Source of the DNA: Paenibacillus phytohabitans
GTDB taxonomy: Bacteria > Bacillota > Bacilli > Paenibacillales > Paenibacillaceae
DNA: 64,000 bases
Direction of reading: 5' to 3'
Assembly: GCF_013141775.1 (NCBI RefSeq)
Contig: NZ_WHOB01000018.1
Span: forward strand, 186,001-250,000
Part shown: piece by piece, positions 49,720 through 58,636 of the stretch
How positions within the stretch are numbered: the first letter of the stretch is position 1
Layout: the number at the start of each line of letters is the position of its first letter
Translations under genes and position numbers: made by a program
Notes under the pieces: model-generated
Told to the model about the DNA's origin: nothing
The model's database searches: none
What the model saw: the letters and a program-made list of their open reading frames with translations, nothing else

Positions 49720-52700
49720 TCAAGATGGTTCATTCCCCCATACCAGGCTGCCGGAGATATAGGCCGGAATATTGGCCCAATCCGCATAAGCTGTGCCCGC
49801 TGCGTTAAAGGAATAATCTCCGGTCTGGGTGTAATTGCTCCAATCCGACTTGGACGCCCGCAGCTGAATATCTATGCTCTCCCCGGCCGCAAGGGAACCT
49901 GCTGCGCTTGTAAATCCAAGCTCCAGGTAATAATCAGCTCCGGTCTTGGCAGCCGGAAGCTTCACAAACGTCCCGGTCACATTCGTGCTTCCCACCTGCG
50001 ACCAGTCGCAGAAGAAGCTCTGGGTCTGCTCACCGTCAATAGTGTAATAATATCTGATCTTCACATCGGCCAATGAAACAGCAGCCGTGCCGTTATTTAT
50101 CAGCTTAATCTTCGGGCTCAGCGTATTGGCCGCAGCCGCTGTACCGCTGTTGTACATCTGAACTTTAAGGCCGCCGGCCGCCGGTGCTGTTGTGTCCACT
50201 ACCGCAACAGCCAAGGTCTGCGCTGCTCCGGCGCTGAAATTGAAGCTCAGCGTTGTCGTACCCACCGCCTGCGCGGCCAGATACGCCTTGCTAATCGTGG
50301 CAACCGAACCGCTCACACTATAATCCGTCCCGGGGGTCAACGATGCCGCACCGTTCTTAATCGAGGTTAACGTGTTCCCGTTCAGCGTCATCGTCACGGC
50401 GATATCCGCCTGATTCGCCGTCTTCTTATCGAAGCTGGCACTGACCGGCGTTATCGCAGAATTGCTGGCCGGCGTTGTTGTGTCCACTACCCCAACAGCC
50501 AAGGTCTGCACCGCTCCGGCGCTGAAATTGAAGCTCAGCGTTGTCGTACCCACCGCCTGCGCGGCCAGATACGCCTTGCTGATCGTGACTGCCGAACCGC
50601 TCACACTATAATCCGTCCCGGTGGTCAACGATGCCGCACCGTTCTTAATCGAGGTTAACGTGTTCCCGTTCAGCGTCATCGTCACGGCGATATCCGCCTG
50701 ATTCGCCGTCTTCTTGTCGAAGCTGGCACTGACCGGCGTTATCGCAGAATTGCTGGCCGGTGTTGTTGTATCCACTACCGCAATAGCCAAGGTCTGCGCT
50801 GCTCCGGCGCTGAAATTGAAGCTCAGCGTTGTCGTACCCACGGCCTGCGTCGCCAGATATGCTTTCTTGATCGTGACTGCCGATCCGCTCACACTATAAT
50901 CCGTTCCAGCAGTCAACGTTGCCGCGCCGTTCTTAATGCTGCTTAATGTGTTCCCGTTCAGCGTCATCGTCACGGCGATATCCGCCTGATTCGCCGTCTT
51001 CTTGTCAAAGCTGGCGCTGACCGGCGTAATCGTTGAGCCTGCCGCCGGCGGGTTCACCGGATCAGCGTATAAGGTGCCCCGGCCATTGGTTCCCAGATAT
51101 ACGCGTCCGTAGATGCGCGGATCTCCAGTGATGGCCATGTTGATTTTGGCATACTGATGGGCATTGTCATTGATCCGTACCCAACTGGCCCCGGCATTAT
51201 CGGAGCGAAAGACCCCTCTTACACCGTCGATCTGAGCTACTGTATAGAGTGCCATGTAGCTCTGGCCCGGCGCTGCCTTGCCGAACCCGATGAGGTCAGC
51301 CTCATCAACATTGGCCACCTTGGTGAAGCTTGCGCCTGAATTGACAGAGTGCCATAAGCCATATTTGTTCTCCACCGTATTGCCGCCGGCGAACCAGATA
51401 TCGCCTTCGATGCCCGGCATGGCTTTGATGCTGATCTGGGCCTGATTCGGCTGAAGATTGCCGACATTATTGGTCGGGAAGCCTGTTGCTCCCGTAGCCG
51501 TGAACGTTGCTCCGCCATCCGTACTGACGTAGAAGGTTCCCGCATAGAAGGCATAGAATTTATTCGCATTCACCCGGTCCGAAGCAATCTTGGCCCCGGC
51601 AGGCACACCGCTGCTGGCTGTCCAGGAATTGCCGGACGACTTGGAATAATACACGCCAATATCTGAGGTACTCCACAGAATAGAGTTGCCGCTGGCGGAT
51701 ACAGCTACCTGGCCTTGCCCGGCAGTCGTCTTAGTCCCGTTCGAGGGCTCTGCATTCGGCATATACCAGTTCGTGCCGCCGTCATTGGAGATCCCGACCG
51801 ACTTCATGCTTGGGGACTTCTCCTTGTCCGCACCGCCAACACGTACTACATAGGCTGGGCTTAACTCAGCATAATCGATGCCGGTTGTGGTTGCCCAGGA
51901 AGGACTTGTCTGGAACTTCACCGGTGCTGCAGTGACATCATCATACCGGAAGCCGGACACATCCCCTAGTGCAGTAATCAGGTGTGCTCCGGATGGAGGG
52001 CTGATCAGCCCCAGCACTGCAGTCTCTTCCACTCCCTTCGCCATCACGGAAATATTAACTTTCCCGCCGGTATCCCAAGCGCCTAAATTGTTTGAACCAT
52101 AGATTGTAGCACCCGTACCGTACATCATCCGGTTGGAGTTGAACGGATCAATCTCCAGATCCCCCATCATCCAGCCCAGCTTCGGCGAAGGATCAAGGGA
52201 AGTCGAAGTTACTCCATGGTCAAGCCACGGGGCAGCTGTGATATCCATCGCAAATTTATAGGTCCGTTCCGGATAATTGCCCCAATCCCAAATCCGGCTC
52301 CAGGTTGCCCCGCCGTTGGTGCTGCGGAAGATGACTTCATCCGGCCACCAGGCATTCAGACTGGAGACCATCACGGTGTCCGGATGCTGCGCATCTACGG
52401 CAAGTCCGCCGAATCCGTACCAGTTATCGGTTCCCGTAGACGGACTGATATTCGTCCACACCCCGCTTGTTTTGTTCCATTTCCAGACCTCGCCTTTACT
52501 GCCGTCGTACGGTCCAACGCCATTGCTGTACGTAATGTACAGATCACCTGTAGAAGACAGAACACCATGATGCGGCAGATAACCTACAGGCTGGCCGGGC
52601 AGAGCAGACCAGGTTGCTCCCCCGTCCGTGCTGCGGTAGACGCTGCTTGCCGTATCCGCTACTCCCACATAAATCGTCTGGGTGGCATTCCCGGAGGTGC

Positions 52701-53388
52701 CTGTGCTTTTATCAAAAGTAATCCAGGATAATCCTACAAGATCATTGCCATAATCAAGCGTCGGATTCTGAATATACGTCCCCACATTAGGGAAGGAGCT
52801 GACCTTGGACCAGGTGACCCCGGAGTCGGTGCTCTTCCACAGGCCGTTCCCGCTACGCGCCCCGAAGAACAGGATGCTGTTCTTATTCGGGTCAATCACT
52901 AGCCGTTCCCCTGCAGAACGTCCGGGCATATTACCGCCAACCTTGAACGGCAGCGGCGTTGTCTGCCACGTATTTCCCCGGTCGCTGGAGCGCATGATTT
53001 GTCCATTATCGTCCCACGAGTTCGTGTAGGTGCCGGTAGCCATATACACCTTGTCCGGATTCACCGGATCGGTTGCCAGCGCATCTACGCCATTCTTGTT
53101 CCAGTCCACCCAGCCGACAGAATCGCTGATCGATGTCCAGCTGCCGGATGTCTGATTCCAGCGGTAGGCACCCCCGATATCCGTCCGCGCATAGATCAGA
53201 TTCGGCTCAGTCTGGTTAAAAATAATACCCGGAACAAACCCTCCGCCTGCACCGGTAACCACACTGTTCCAGTTGTAGGCTTCACTTGCTGCGGCATGAG
53301 TTACTGCGGGAGAAACGGTAAACAATGAGCAGGGCATTGCAGCCAGCAGGACAACCATTCCCATTCTTCGGATACGTTTTCGAATCAC
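49720..53388 (-). CDS. secreted xyloglucanase: GH74 with three X2 modules and a CBM3
   Basis: A 1222-residue exported enzyme. The signal peptide covers about residues 1-34. GH74 spans about 35-760 as two seven-bladed propellers with many Asp-box-like SxDxGxTW turns; Asp70 in ARTDIGGAYRW and the Asp near 473 in GDVSGFRYDD correspond to the catalytic pair of family members. Three tandem X2-type Ig-like modules (about 783-1070) follow, and a C-terminal CBM3 cellulose-binding module of about 145 residues (VQMYNSGTAAAANTLSPKIKL onward). It should cut xyloglucan on cellulose surfaces outside the cell. Start GTG at 53388 has GGGAGG 8 nt upstream. A perfect cre site precedes it. Confidence 0.95.
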   Translation of the reverse strand: MIRKRIRRMGMVVLLAAMPCSLFTVSPAVTHAAASEAYNWNSVVTGAGGGFVPGIIFNQTEPNLIYARTDIGGAYRWNQTSGSWTSISDSVGWVDWNKNGVDALATDPVNPDKVYMATGTYTNSWDDNGQIMRSSDRGNTWQTTPLPFKVGGNMPGRSAGERLVIDPNKNSILFFGARSGNGLWKSTDSGVTWSKVSSFPNVGTYIQNPTLDYGNDLVGLSWITFDKSTGTSGNATQTIYVGVADTASSVYRSTDGGATWSALPGQPVGYLPHHGVLSSTGDLYITYSNGVGPYDGSKGEVWKWNKTSGVWTNISPSTGTDNWYGFGGLAVDAQHPDTVMVSSLNAWWPDEVIFRSTNGGATWSRIWDWGNYPERTYKFAMDITAAPWLDHGVTSTSLDPSPKLGWMMGDLEIDPFNSNRMMYGTGATIYGSNNLGAWDTGGKVNISVMAKGVEETAVLGLISPPSGAHLITALGDVSGFRYDDVTAAPVKFQTSPSWATTTGIDYAELSPAYVVRVGGADKEKSPSMKSVGISNDGGTNWYMPNAEPSNGTKTTAGQGQVAVSASGNSILWSTSDIGVYYSKSSGNSWTASSGVPAGAKIASDRVNANKFYAFYAGTFYVSTDGGATFTATGATGFPTNNVGNLQPNQAQISIKAMPGIEGDIWFAGGNTVENKYGLWHSVNSGASFTKVANVDEADLIGFGKAAPGQSYMALYTVAQIDGVRGVFRSDNAGASWVRINDNAHQYAKINMAITGDPRIYGRVYLGTNGRGTLYADPVNPPAAGSTITPVSASFDKKTANQADIAVTMTLNGNTLSSIKNGAATLTAGTDYSVSGSAVTIKKAYLATQAVGTTTLSFNFSAGAAQTLAIAVVDTTTPASNSAITPVSASFDKKTANQADIAVTMTLNGNTLTSIKNGAASLTTGTDYSVSGSAVTISKAYLAAQAVGTTTLSFNFSAGAVQTLAVGVVDTTTPASNSAITPVSASFDKKTANQADIAVTMTLNGNTLTSIKNGAASLTPGTDYSVSGSVATISKAYLAAQAVGTTTLSFNFSAGAAQTLAVAVVDTTAPAAGGLKVQMYNSGTAAAANTLSPKIKLINNGTAAVSLADVKIRYYYTIDGEQTQSFFCDWSQVGSTNVTGTFVKLPAAKTGADYYLELGFTSAAGSLAAGESIDIQLRASKSDWSNYTQTGDYSFNAAGTAYADWANIPAYISGSLVWGNEPS
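50180..51043. repeat. three tandem 288-bp repeats encoding X2 modules
   Basis: The same sequence recurs every 288 bp (96 codons); for example GATATCCGCC is at 50401, 50689 and 50977. The first two copies in window order are nearly identical at nucleotide level, so duplication or gene conversion is recent. Confidence 0.9.
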
Positions 53389-53414
53389 GGTTCTAACCTC
53401 CCAGGTTCTTTCTT

Positions 53415-53429
53415 TGATAACGCTTTCAT
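53415..53429 (-). promoter_or_regulatory. cre site (CcpA operator) of the GH74 gene
   Basis: ATGAAAGCGTTATCA on the minus strand matches WTGNAANCGNWNNCW at every fixed position and lies 26-41 nt before the GTG start, probably overlapping the promoter. Confidence 0.75.
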
Positions 53430-53530
53430 TATAGAGCGCTGACAACCTGTACTGTGAGGGAAAACGGTCGAATCGATAAGAAAACTGTCAGCAATCATCG
53501 TACCATTTTCACACTTTTTATTACTATTCT

Positions 53531-53570
53531 AACAATAAAAGGTTCTAATGGAATGTCATCCAAAAGAACC
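53531..53570 (-). terminator. terminator of the phosphoesterase gene
   Basis: GGTTCT (53541-53546) and AGAACC (53565-53570) pair around an 18-nt loop; the minus strand then reads TTTTATTG. Confidence 0.55.
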
Positions 53571-53577
53571 CCTATTT

Positions 53578-54834
53578 CTAATGCTTCAGAACAAACTCAT
53601 CCAGCTTGTTGCCAGAGGTATCATACGCCTGATAGGTCAGGGTATCCCCGCTAACCGTGATTCCGGCGAACATCGGCTTATTATTCTGGAAATGAACCTT
53701 ATGGTAGAACTGGTCTTCCTTCTTCTCGTTGAATTTGGCCCCGGAGGCGTTGGTCACCACATAGACCGTTCCGCCTGTTGTAACATTGCCACCATCACTC
53801 TCAGGCACGATTTCACCGGCGCGCAGCGGATAAGAACGGGAATACTCATGATTATGCCCCTGCAGCACAAGATCCACGTTATATTTGTCAAAAATCTCCG
53901 TCCAGTCCTCCACCTTACTGTACATGTTCCCGCCATACGCCGGACGGTGCATCGCTACGATTGTCCACGGCTTATCCGTACCTGCCAGATCCTTCTTCAG
54001 CCAATCAGCCTGCTTCTTCAGATTACTCTCTGTATTCAGCACAGTCACATGAACCGGGCCGTAATCGAAGGAATAGGAAGCACCGGCGATTGAACCCTTG
54101 GCCCCGTTATCCGGCAGATTGAAATGTGAGGTAAACAGCTCCGCCTCTTCATCAATCTCGTCATGGTTACCGGTCACCGGCATGAGGGGCACACTGGCCA
54201 CCCTGTTCTGAACATAGCCAAAGAAGCTGTTCCATGCCGCACTATCCTCCGGATCTTCAGTAAAATCACCATTATGCACAATAAACTCTGCTGCCGGGAA
54301 GGTCTTGAATGCCTGTTCCAGGGTGTTGCCCCAGATTGCGAAATCCGCATCTGTTACTCCCTGGGAATCCGTAACATTAATAAAGGTCACCTGACCGCTG
54401 TCCGCTTCCGCAGTGCTGAACCCGTATGCGGGGCTCCACTCCTCTTCCTCTCCGCTGCCTACCCGGTAAGTGTAGCGAGTTCCCGGCTCCAGTCCGGTAA
54501 TCTCGGCTTTGTGCACGCCTGCTGTACCCTGATCCGTCTTGATCACAGTGTTGGCCGCCTGAACCCTAATGATCCCATCTCCGTTAAAATCAGCCGACCC
54601 GCCTTTCACTGCCTCAAGCCAGCCGTCTGCTCCGGGGTCCCCGGTGTACCAGGTAAAGGCACGGCTGGTGGCCGCATCACCCTTAAACGTGCTGACCAGA
54701 TCATAAAGTACACCCGAGAATTCAGATCCTCCCCCTGCGGTCCGCTCCGATTTGAACCGCTCCACGCCAAGCGCCAGCACGATCAATACAACGACTATAA
54801 TTCCGATGATAATGAATGTTTTCAAGTCTTTCAT
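53578..54834 (-). CDS. membrane-anchored metallophosphoesterase (purple acid phosphatase-like)
   Basis: A 418-residue protein with an N-terminal membrane anchor (about 6-26), a fibronectin-III-like N-terminal domain (about 40-145, TGLEPGTRYTYRVGSG) and a calcineurin-type phosphoesterase domain. The metal motifs are VTDSQG (first Asp), HNGDFTED, VTGNHDE, AMHRP and LQGHNHEYSR, the full set for a two-metal centre. It acts outside the membrane on phosphate or phosphodiester substrates. It faces the VTC/DUF4956/CotH operon across 270 bp that contain tandem TTTACA boxes reading toward this gene, consistent with phosphate-starvation control. Confidence 0.9.
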   Translation of the reverse strand: MKDLKTFIIIGIIVVVLIVLALGVERFKSERTAGGGSEFSGVLYDLVSTFKGDAATSRAFTWYTGDPGADGWLEAVKGGSADFNGDGIIRVQAANTVIKTDQGTAGVHKAEITGLEPGTRYTYRVGSGEEEEWSPAYGFSTAEADSGQVTFINVTDSQGVTDADFAIWGNTLEQAFKTFPAAEFIVHNGDFTEDPEDSAAWNSFFGYVQNRVASVPLMPVTGNHDEIDEEAELFTSHFNLPDNGAKGSIAGASYSFDYGPVHVTVLNTESNLKKQADWLKKDLAGTDKPWTIVAMHRPAYGGNMYSKVEDWTEIFDKYNVDLVLQGHNHEYSRSYPLRAGEIVPESDGGNVTTGGTVYVVTNASGAKFNEKKEDQFYHKVHFQNNKPMFAGITVSGDTLTYQAYDTSGNKLDEFVLKH

Positions 54835-54979
54835 GTACTCCCTCCGCCTGCAGCTTCAATTCTTGCAATCTCTCTGAGCCCTCCGCTCGATCTGTTCTGT
54901 TTCTGTATTCTAGGGTAGCCCCAGTGGCATCAGGAAGTCAAATTCCCGTCCCCGGAATAACCTTACATTTCGTGACATT

Positions 54980-54996
54980 TGTAAACGCAGTGTAAA
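54980..54996 (-). promoter_or_regulatory. tandem PhoP-like boxes upstream of the phosphoesterase gene
   Basis: TTTACA occurs twice on the minus strand (54991-54996 and 54980-54985) with 5 bp between, i.e. an 11-bp period, as in PhoP boxes of Bacillus (TTAACA/TTTACA). They lie about 150 nt before the ATG. Confidence 0.5.
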
Positions 54997-55000
54997 AACA

Positions 55001-55054
55001 TTCAGCTGACGTTCAGTTCAATTTAAGAAAATCATAAGGTCGGTCCCTTAGAAT
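55001..55054 (+). promoter_or_regulatory. 11-bp direct repeat and -10 of the VTC operon
   Basis: TTCAG at 55001 and 55012 repeats with an 11-bp period, typical of OmpR-family response regulator sites. TAGAAT (55049-55054) is a plausible -10, with no good -35, so activation by a bound regulator is likely. Confidence 0.45.
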
Positions 55055-55106
55055 AGGGTCAGCGGCCAGATCACGCAAGAACTTAGAGAGAGAAATGAGG
55101 TGTAAG

Positions 55107-55820
55107 ATGAACAAGAAGCTGCAATTCCGGCACGAGCTGAAATTCTTCATTAGCTATCATCAATATCTTATCATCCGGCAGCGGCTCCAGAGCCTAATGG
55201 ATACAGACCAGAATGCTGACGAGAGCGGGGAATACCATATCCGCAGCCTGTATTTCGATGATATGAACAATACAGCGTTGTCCGACAAGCTCGGAGGCCT
55301 GCGTGAACGTGCCAAATACCGCATACGGATCTACAATGTGCAGGATGATGTCATTCATTTTGAGAAAAAAATCAAGATGGACGATTATATCGCCAAAATC
55401 AAAGAACCGCTGACGCGGGACATGTACGATGAGATTATGGCCGGCAACTATGAGGTGCTGAATGTACCGGATAAGCCGCTGTTTATGGAGCTCTACAATC
55501 AGATGCGGCATAACCTGCTGCGCCCGAAGGTGATCGTCGATTATGTCCGCGAGTCTTATGTATGCCATAACGGCAACGTGCGGATTACTTTTGACAAAGA
55601 GCTTCGTACGGGACTGCATGCGGTGGATATATTCAGCAAGGAGCTGCAGCCGGTCCGGGCGCTTGACGGGAGCTTAATTATTTTCGAGGTCAAATTCGAT
55701 GAATACCTGCCCGATTATATCCGGATTGCCCTGCAGCTTGAAGGCCTGAACCGGCAGTCCGCTTCTAAATACGTCATTTGCCGGAAATTTCTAAAAACCA
55801 ACACTTGGGAGGATTATTGA
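55107..55820 (+). CDS. VTC-domain polyphosphate polymerase-like protein
   Basis: A 237-residue soluble protein consisting of one VTC/CYTH-like tunnel domain. The inward-facing charged residues are visible strand by strand: FRHELKFFIS, YHIRSLYFDDMNN, RAKYRIRIYN, HFEKKIKMDDYIAKIKE, LRPKVIVDYVRES, VRITFDKELRTG and IIFEVKFDEYLPDYI. In yeast this domain makes polyphosphate from ATP and feeds it through a membrane partner. The start at 55107 has GAGGTG upstream. The stop and the next start are 1 nt apart, so it is tightly coupled to the DUF4956 membrane protein. Confidence 0.85.
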   Translation: MNKKLQFRHELKFFISYHQYLIIRQRLQSLMDTDQNADESGEYHIRSLYFDDMNNTALSDKLGGLRERAKYRIRIYNVQDDVIHFEKKIKMDDYIAKIKEPLTRDMYDEIMAGNYEVLNVPDKPLFMELYNQMRHNLLRPKVIVDYVRESYVCHNGNVRITFDKELRTGLHAVDIFSKELQPVRALDGSLIIFEVKFDEYLPDYIRIALQLEGLNRQSASKYVICRKFLKTNTWEDY

Positions 55821-55821
55821 T

Positions 55822-56553
55822 ATGAGCATCACAGCAAGTCTGGCTGCAGCCGCAGCACAGGGAGCGAACGACACCGCAACTACCTTTTCCGATATGATCA
55901 AAAGCTCGGTGACCGACAACTTCGTTTCCGACATCCGCATTTCCAAAATACTGATTACGCTCGGCGTGGCTTTTCTGATCGGATTCTTCATTTACATTCT
56001 GTACAAACGGGTCTTCAGCGGTGTCCTCTACTCCAAAAGCTTCAACGTCTCCCTGATGGGCATGACAATGATTACTGCAACCGTTATTATCGCGATCAAC
56101 TCGAACCTCGTGCTGTCACTCGGTATGGTCGGTGCGCTGTCTATCGTCCGTTTCAGAACGCCTATCAAAGATCCAACCGACCTGATCTTCCTGTTCTGGG
56201 CAGCTGTTGCCGGGATCGTAACGGGCGCCGGGTTCTTCACACTGGCTATTATCGGCTCCATCATCATCGGCCTGATCCTGTTCCTGTTCATTAAACGTTC
56301 TTCTATCGAAACTCCGTACCTGCTGGTGATTAACTGCGACAGCGACGACAGTGAGCGCGAAATTCACAGCCATCTGACCAAGTCGGTGAAACGGTATAAT
56401 ATGAAGCAAAAAACGGTAACGGCCGGCAATATTGAGCTTACGCTTGAGCTCCGGCTAGACGACAAGGAAGGCGGATTCGTGAACACGGTTTCCGGCCTTA
56501 CCGGTGTCAAGAATGCCCTGCTGATCAGCTATAGCGGCGACTATGTCTCATGA
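55822..56553 (+). CDS. DUF4956 membrane protein
   Basis: A 243-residue protein with four membrane segments (about 45-65, 75-92, 97-115 and 122-155) and a cytoplasmic C-terminal domain of about 85 residues. The loop LGMVGALSIVRFRTPIKDP is the conserved DUF4956 signature. DUF4956 genes are usually next to VTC-domain genes, and a natural reading is that this protein is the membrane partner of the polymerase, possibly the exit path for its product. That reading is inference. It begins 1 nt after the VTC gene stop. Confidence 0.85.
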   Translation: MSITASLAAAAAQGANDTATTFSDMIKSSVTDNFVSDIRISKILITLGVAFLIGFFIYILYKRVFSGVLYSKSFNVSLMGMTMITATVIIAINSNLVLSLGMVGALSIVRFRTPIKDPTDLIFLFWAAVAGIVTGAGFFTLAIIGSIIIGLILFLFIKRSSIETPYLLVINCDSDDSEREIHSHLTKSVKRYNMKQKTVTAGNIELTLELRLDDKEGGFVNTVSGLTGVKNALLISYSGDYVS

Positions 56554-56607
56554 TCACGGGCCTGCTGCAGGCTGGTAGATCTATATTCATGAAAGGCGGT
56601 GCCCAAG

Positions 56608-58446
56608 ATGAAAGCACGAGGTAAGCAGATTCTGCTCATTCTTAGTTGCCTGCTGCTGGTTACCGCTATAGCTGGTTGTCAGATTTCAAATCCTTCTGCG
56701 GATAACAGCAGCACTATGACGGACACGCAGAACAAGGCGGTATCAAGCGAGGAACAGAGTCAGGGTACAGAGGTTTTTCCGAAGGACAAGGTTGTAGATG
56801 TCAAAATCACGCTGGACCCGGATGATTTCCAGGATATGCTGGACAATGCCAGCGCCGAGGAATACAAAACCGCCTCCGTCGAATATAACGGCATCCAGAT
56901 GGACAATGTCGGGGTGCGGACCAAAGGAAACTTAAGTCTGCGCAGTGTGGTGCAGATGAGCGATTCGGACCGGTACAGCTTCAAGCTGTCTTTTGACGAG
57001 TATGTGAATCAGAACCTGTTCGGGATTACCAAAATCAATCTCAACAACAACTACAGCGACGCCTCATACATGCGGGAATTCCTGACCTATGAGCTCGCGG
57101 AGAGCATGGGACTGCCCGTGCCAAAATATTCGTTCGTCAATATCTACGTTAACGGGGAGCTTAAGGGCTTCTATCTGGCGGTAGAGCAGATCGGCGATGC
57201 CTATCTGGAACGCCATTTCGGCAACGCCTACGGCGCACTCTATAAAGGCCAGATGACCGGACAGGGCAGCGATCTGACCTGGCTCGGGGATGACGCTTCC
57301 CTCTACACCGGCCTGGAGATGAAATCGAAGAAATCAAACGATGACATTCTCGTCGATATGCTGGATGAGCTGAACAACGGCACCGACTATGAGAAATACA
57401 TCGATGTGGATGACGCTCTTGGCTATATTGCCTTAAACGCAGTGACCGGCAATATGGACAGTTACCTCGGCAGTAATAAGCAGAACTATTACCTGTACGA
57501 GGACGACGGTATCTTCTCCATCCTGCCGTGGGATTACAACATGGCCTTCGGCGGCATGGGCGGCTCAGATGTGCTGATTGACGAGCCTACCCAGGGCGCA
57601 CTCGCCGAGCGGCCGCTGGTAGCGAAGCTGCTGGCGAATGAGACTTACCTGGCGAAATATCACGAGATCGTCCGCAGCATGCTGAGCGGCTACCTGAAGG
57701 ATGAGACCTTCCAGGCCCGGATCAACGAGCTGGACACCATGATCGCAAGCTATGTGAAGGCCGACCCTTCTGCCTTCTATACCTTTGAGCAGTATGAGAG
57801 CGGCCTCGAGTCCGTGAAGACCTTCATGTCGACCATGGCGGGCACCGTTTCGCAGCAGCTCGACGGCACGATTCCCGCTACCAATGACGGCAACGGCAGT
57901 GGTGGCGGATTCGGCGGCGCTGGTATGGGCGGCGCTGGCGGCGGGCGCGGCGGCGGCGGGTTTGGTGCTGCGCCTGGCGGGCTGGCGGCGCAGGGTGATG
58001 GCGCAGCGGCTGGCGCAGCGGCGCAAGGGCAGGCGGGCGCGGCGGCGGGTGGCGCGGCGCAAGGGCAAGCGGGCGCAGCGGCGCAGGGCAGTGCTAGTGC
58101 GGCCGCCGGGCAGCAGCCGCAAGACGGCAATGGCGGTGCGCCGCAAGGTCAAGCGGCGCAAGGTGGGCAGACCGGCCAAGGCGTTCCCGGCGGTGAGCCT
58201 GGCGCTATGGGCGGTCCAGCCATGCCAGAGGGCGGCTACGCCCCGGGTGGCGGTGGTATGGGCTTCGCCGGCGGTATGGGCGGCGGCGGAGGTTTCGGCG
58301 GTGGCGGCATGGGCGACTTCGGCGGCCAAGGCAATACACCGCAGCAGCAAGGTAGTACCAGCGAAGCTGTTACTACCGGCATAGCTATTGTTTTGCTTTT
58401 ACTTGCCGCGGTATTTGTTAGCTTCTATAAGCGGAAGCGGCTATAA
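56608..58446 (+). CDS. CotH-kinase-domain lipoprotein with Gly/Ala/Gln-rich stalk and C-terminal anchor
   Basis: A 612-residue surface protein. A lipobox signal peptide (LLLVTAIAGC, Cys about 23) is followed by a CotH kinase domain (about 55-420) with the family motifs GVRTKGNLS, FDEYVNQNLFGITKINLNNN, YMREFLTYELAESMGLPVP, GFYLAVEQIGDAYLERHFG and the metal-binding SILPWDYNMAFGG. A stretch of about 150 residues is almost only Gly, Ala, Gln, Met and Pro with repeated AAQGQAGAA units. It ends with one membrane helix (AVTTGIAIVLLLLAAVFVSF) and YKRKRL. CotH of Bacillus phosphorylates spore-coat proteins. Start 56608 has GAAAGGCGG 8 nt upstream. Confidence 0.85.
   Translation: MKARGKQILLILSCLLLVTAIAGCQISNPSADNSSTMTDTQNKAVSSEEQSQGTEVFPKDKVVDVKITLDPDDFQDMLDNASAEEYKTASVEYNGIQMDNVGVRTKGNLSLRSVVQMSDSDRYSFKLSFDEYVNQNLFGITKINLNNNYSDASYMREFLTYELAESMGLPVPKYSFVNIYVNGELKGFYLAVEQIGDAYLERHFGNAYGALYKGQMTGQGSDLTWLGDDASLYTGLEMKSKKSNDDILVDMLDELNNGTDYEKYIDVDDALGYIALNAVTGNMDSYLGSNKQNYYLYEDDGIFSILPWDYNMAFGGMGGSDVLIDEPTQGALAERPLVAKLLANETYLAKYHEIVRSMLSGYLKDETFQARINELDTMIASYVKADPSAFYTFEQYESGLESVKTFMSTMAGTVSQQLDGTIPATNDGNGSGGGFGGAGMGGAGGGRGGGGFGAAPGGLAAQGDGAAAGAAAQGQAGAAAGGAAQGQAGAAAQGSASAAAGQQPQDGNGGAPQGQAAQGGQTGQGVPGGEPGAMGGPAMPEGGYAPGGGGMGFAGGMGGGGGFGGGGMGDFGGQGNTPQQQGSTSEAVTTGIAIVLLLLAAVFVSFYKRKRL
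57890..58330. repeat. low-complexity GC-rich coding tract
   Basis: Repeated GGCGCGGCG / GCGCAAGGGCAGGCG words encode Gly-rich and AAQGQAG-type repeats of the CotH protein. The tract is much richer in G+C than its surroundings and is prone to slippage and assembly error. Confidence 0.8.
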
Positions 58447-58474
58447 CCCTTAATAATACTTGCATTAAACACAT

Positions 58475-58512
58475 AAACTGGCCCGGACATTAACGTCCAG
58501 GCCAGTTTTATT
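58475..58512 (+). terminator. intrinsic terminator of the VTC operon
   Basis: ACTGGCC and GGCCAGT arms with an inner GGAC/GTCC pair, followed by TTTTATTCC. Confidence 0.85.
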
Positions 58513-58636
58513 CCTATAACTATGCTTTTATTTTTCTTTACCTCGATAGTACATTGAACCACATTGCTAATCGGTAATAATAATTCGGAATCGTCTGCTT
58601 AATCAGTATACATTCCTATATAATACCCACCCCATC

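Noticed and set aside
57565-58350. 261-codon minus-strand frame opposite the CotH gene
   Set aside because: It arises from the GC-rich low-complexity tract; composition is Ala/Arg/Thr-rich without domains and there is no start signal.
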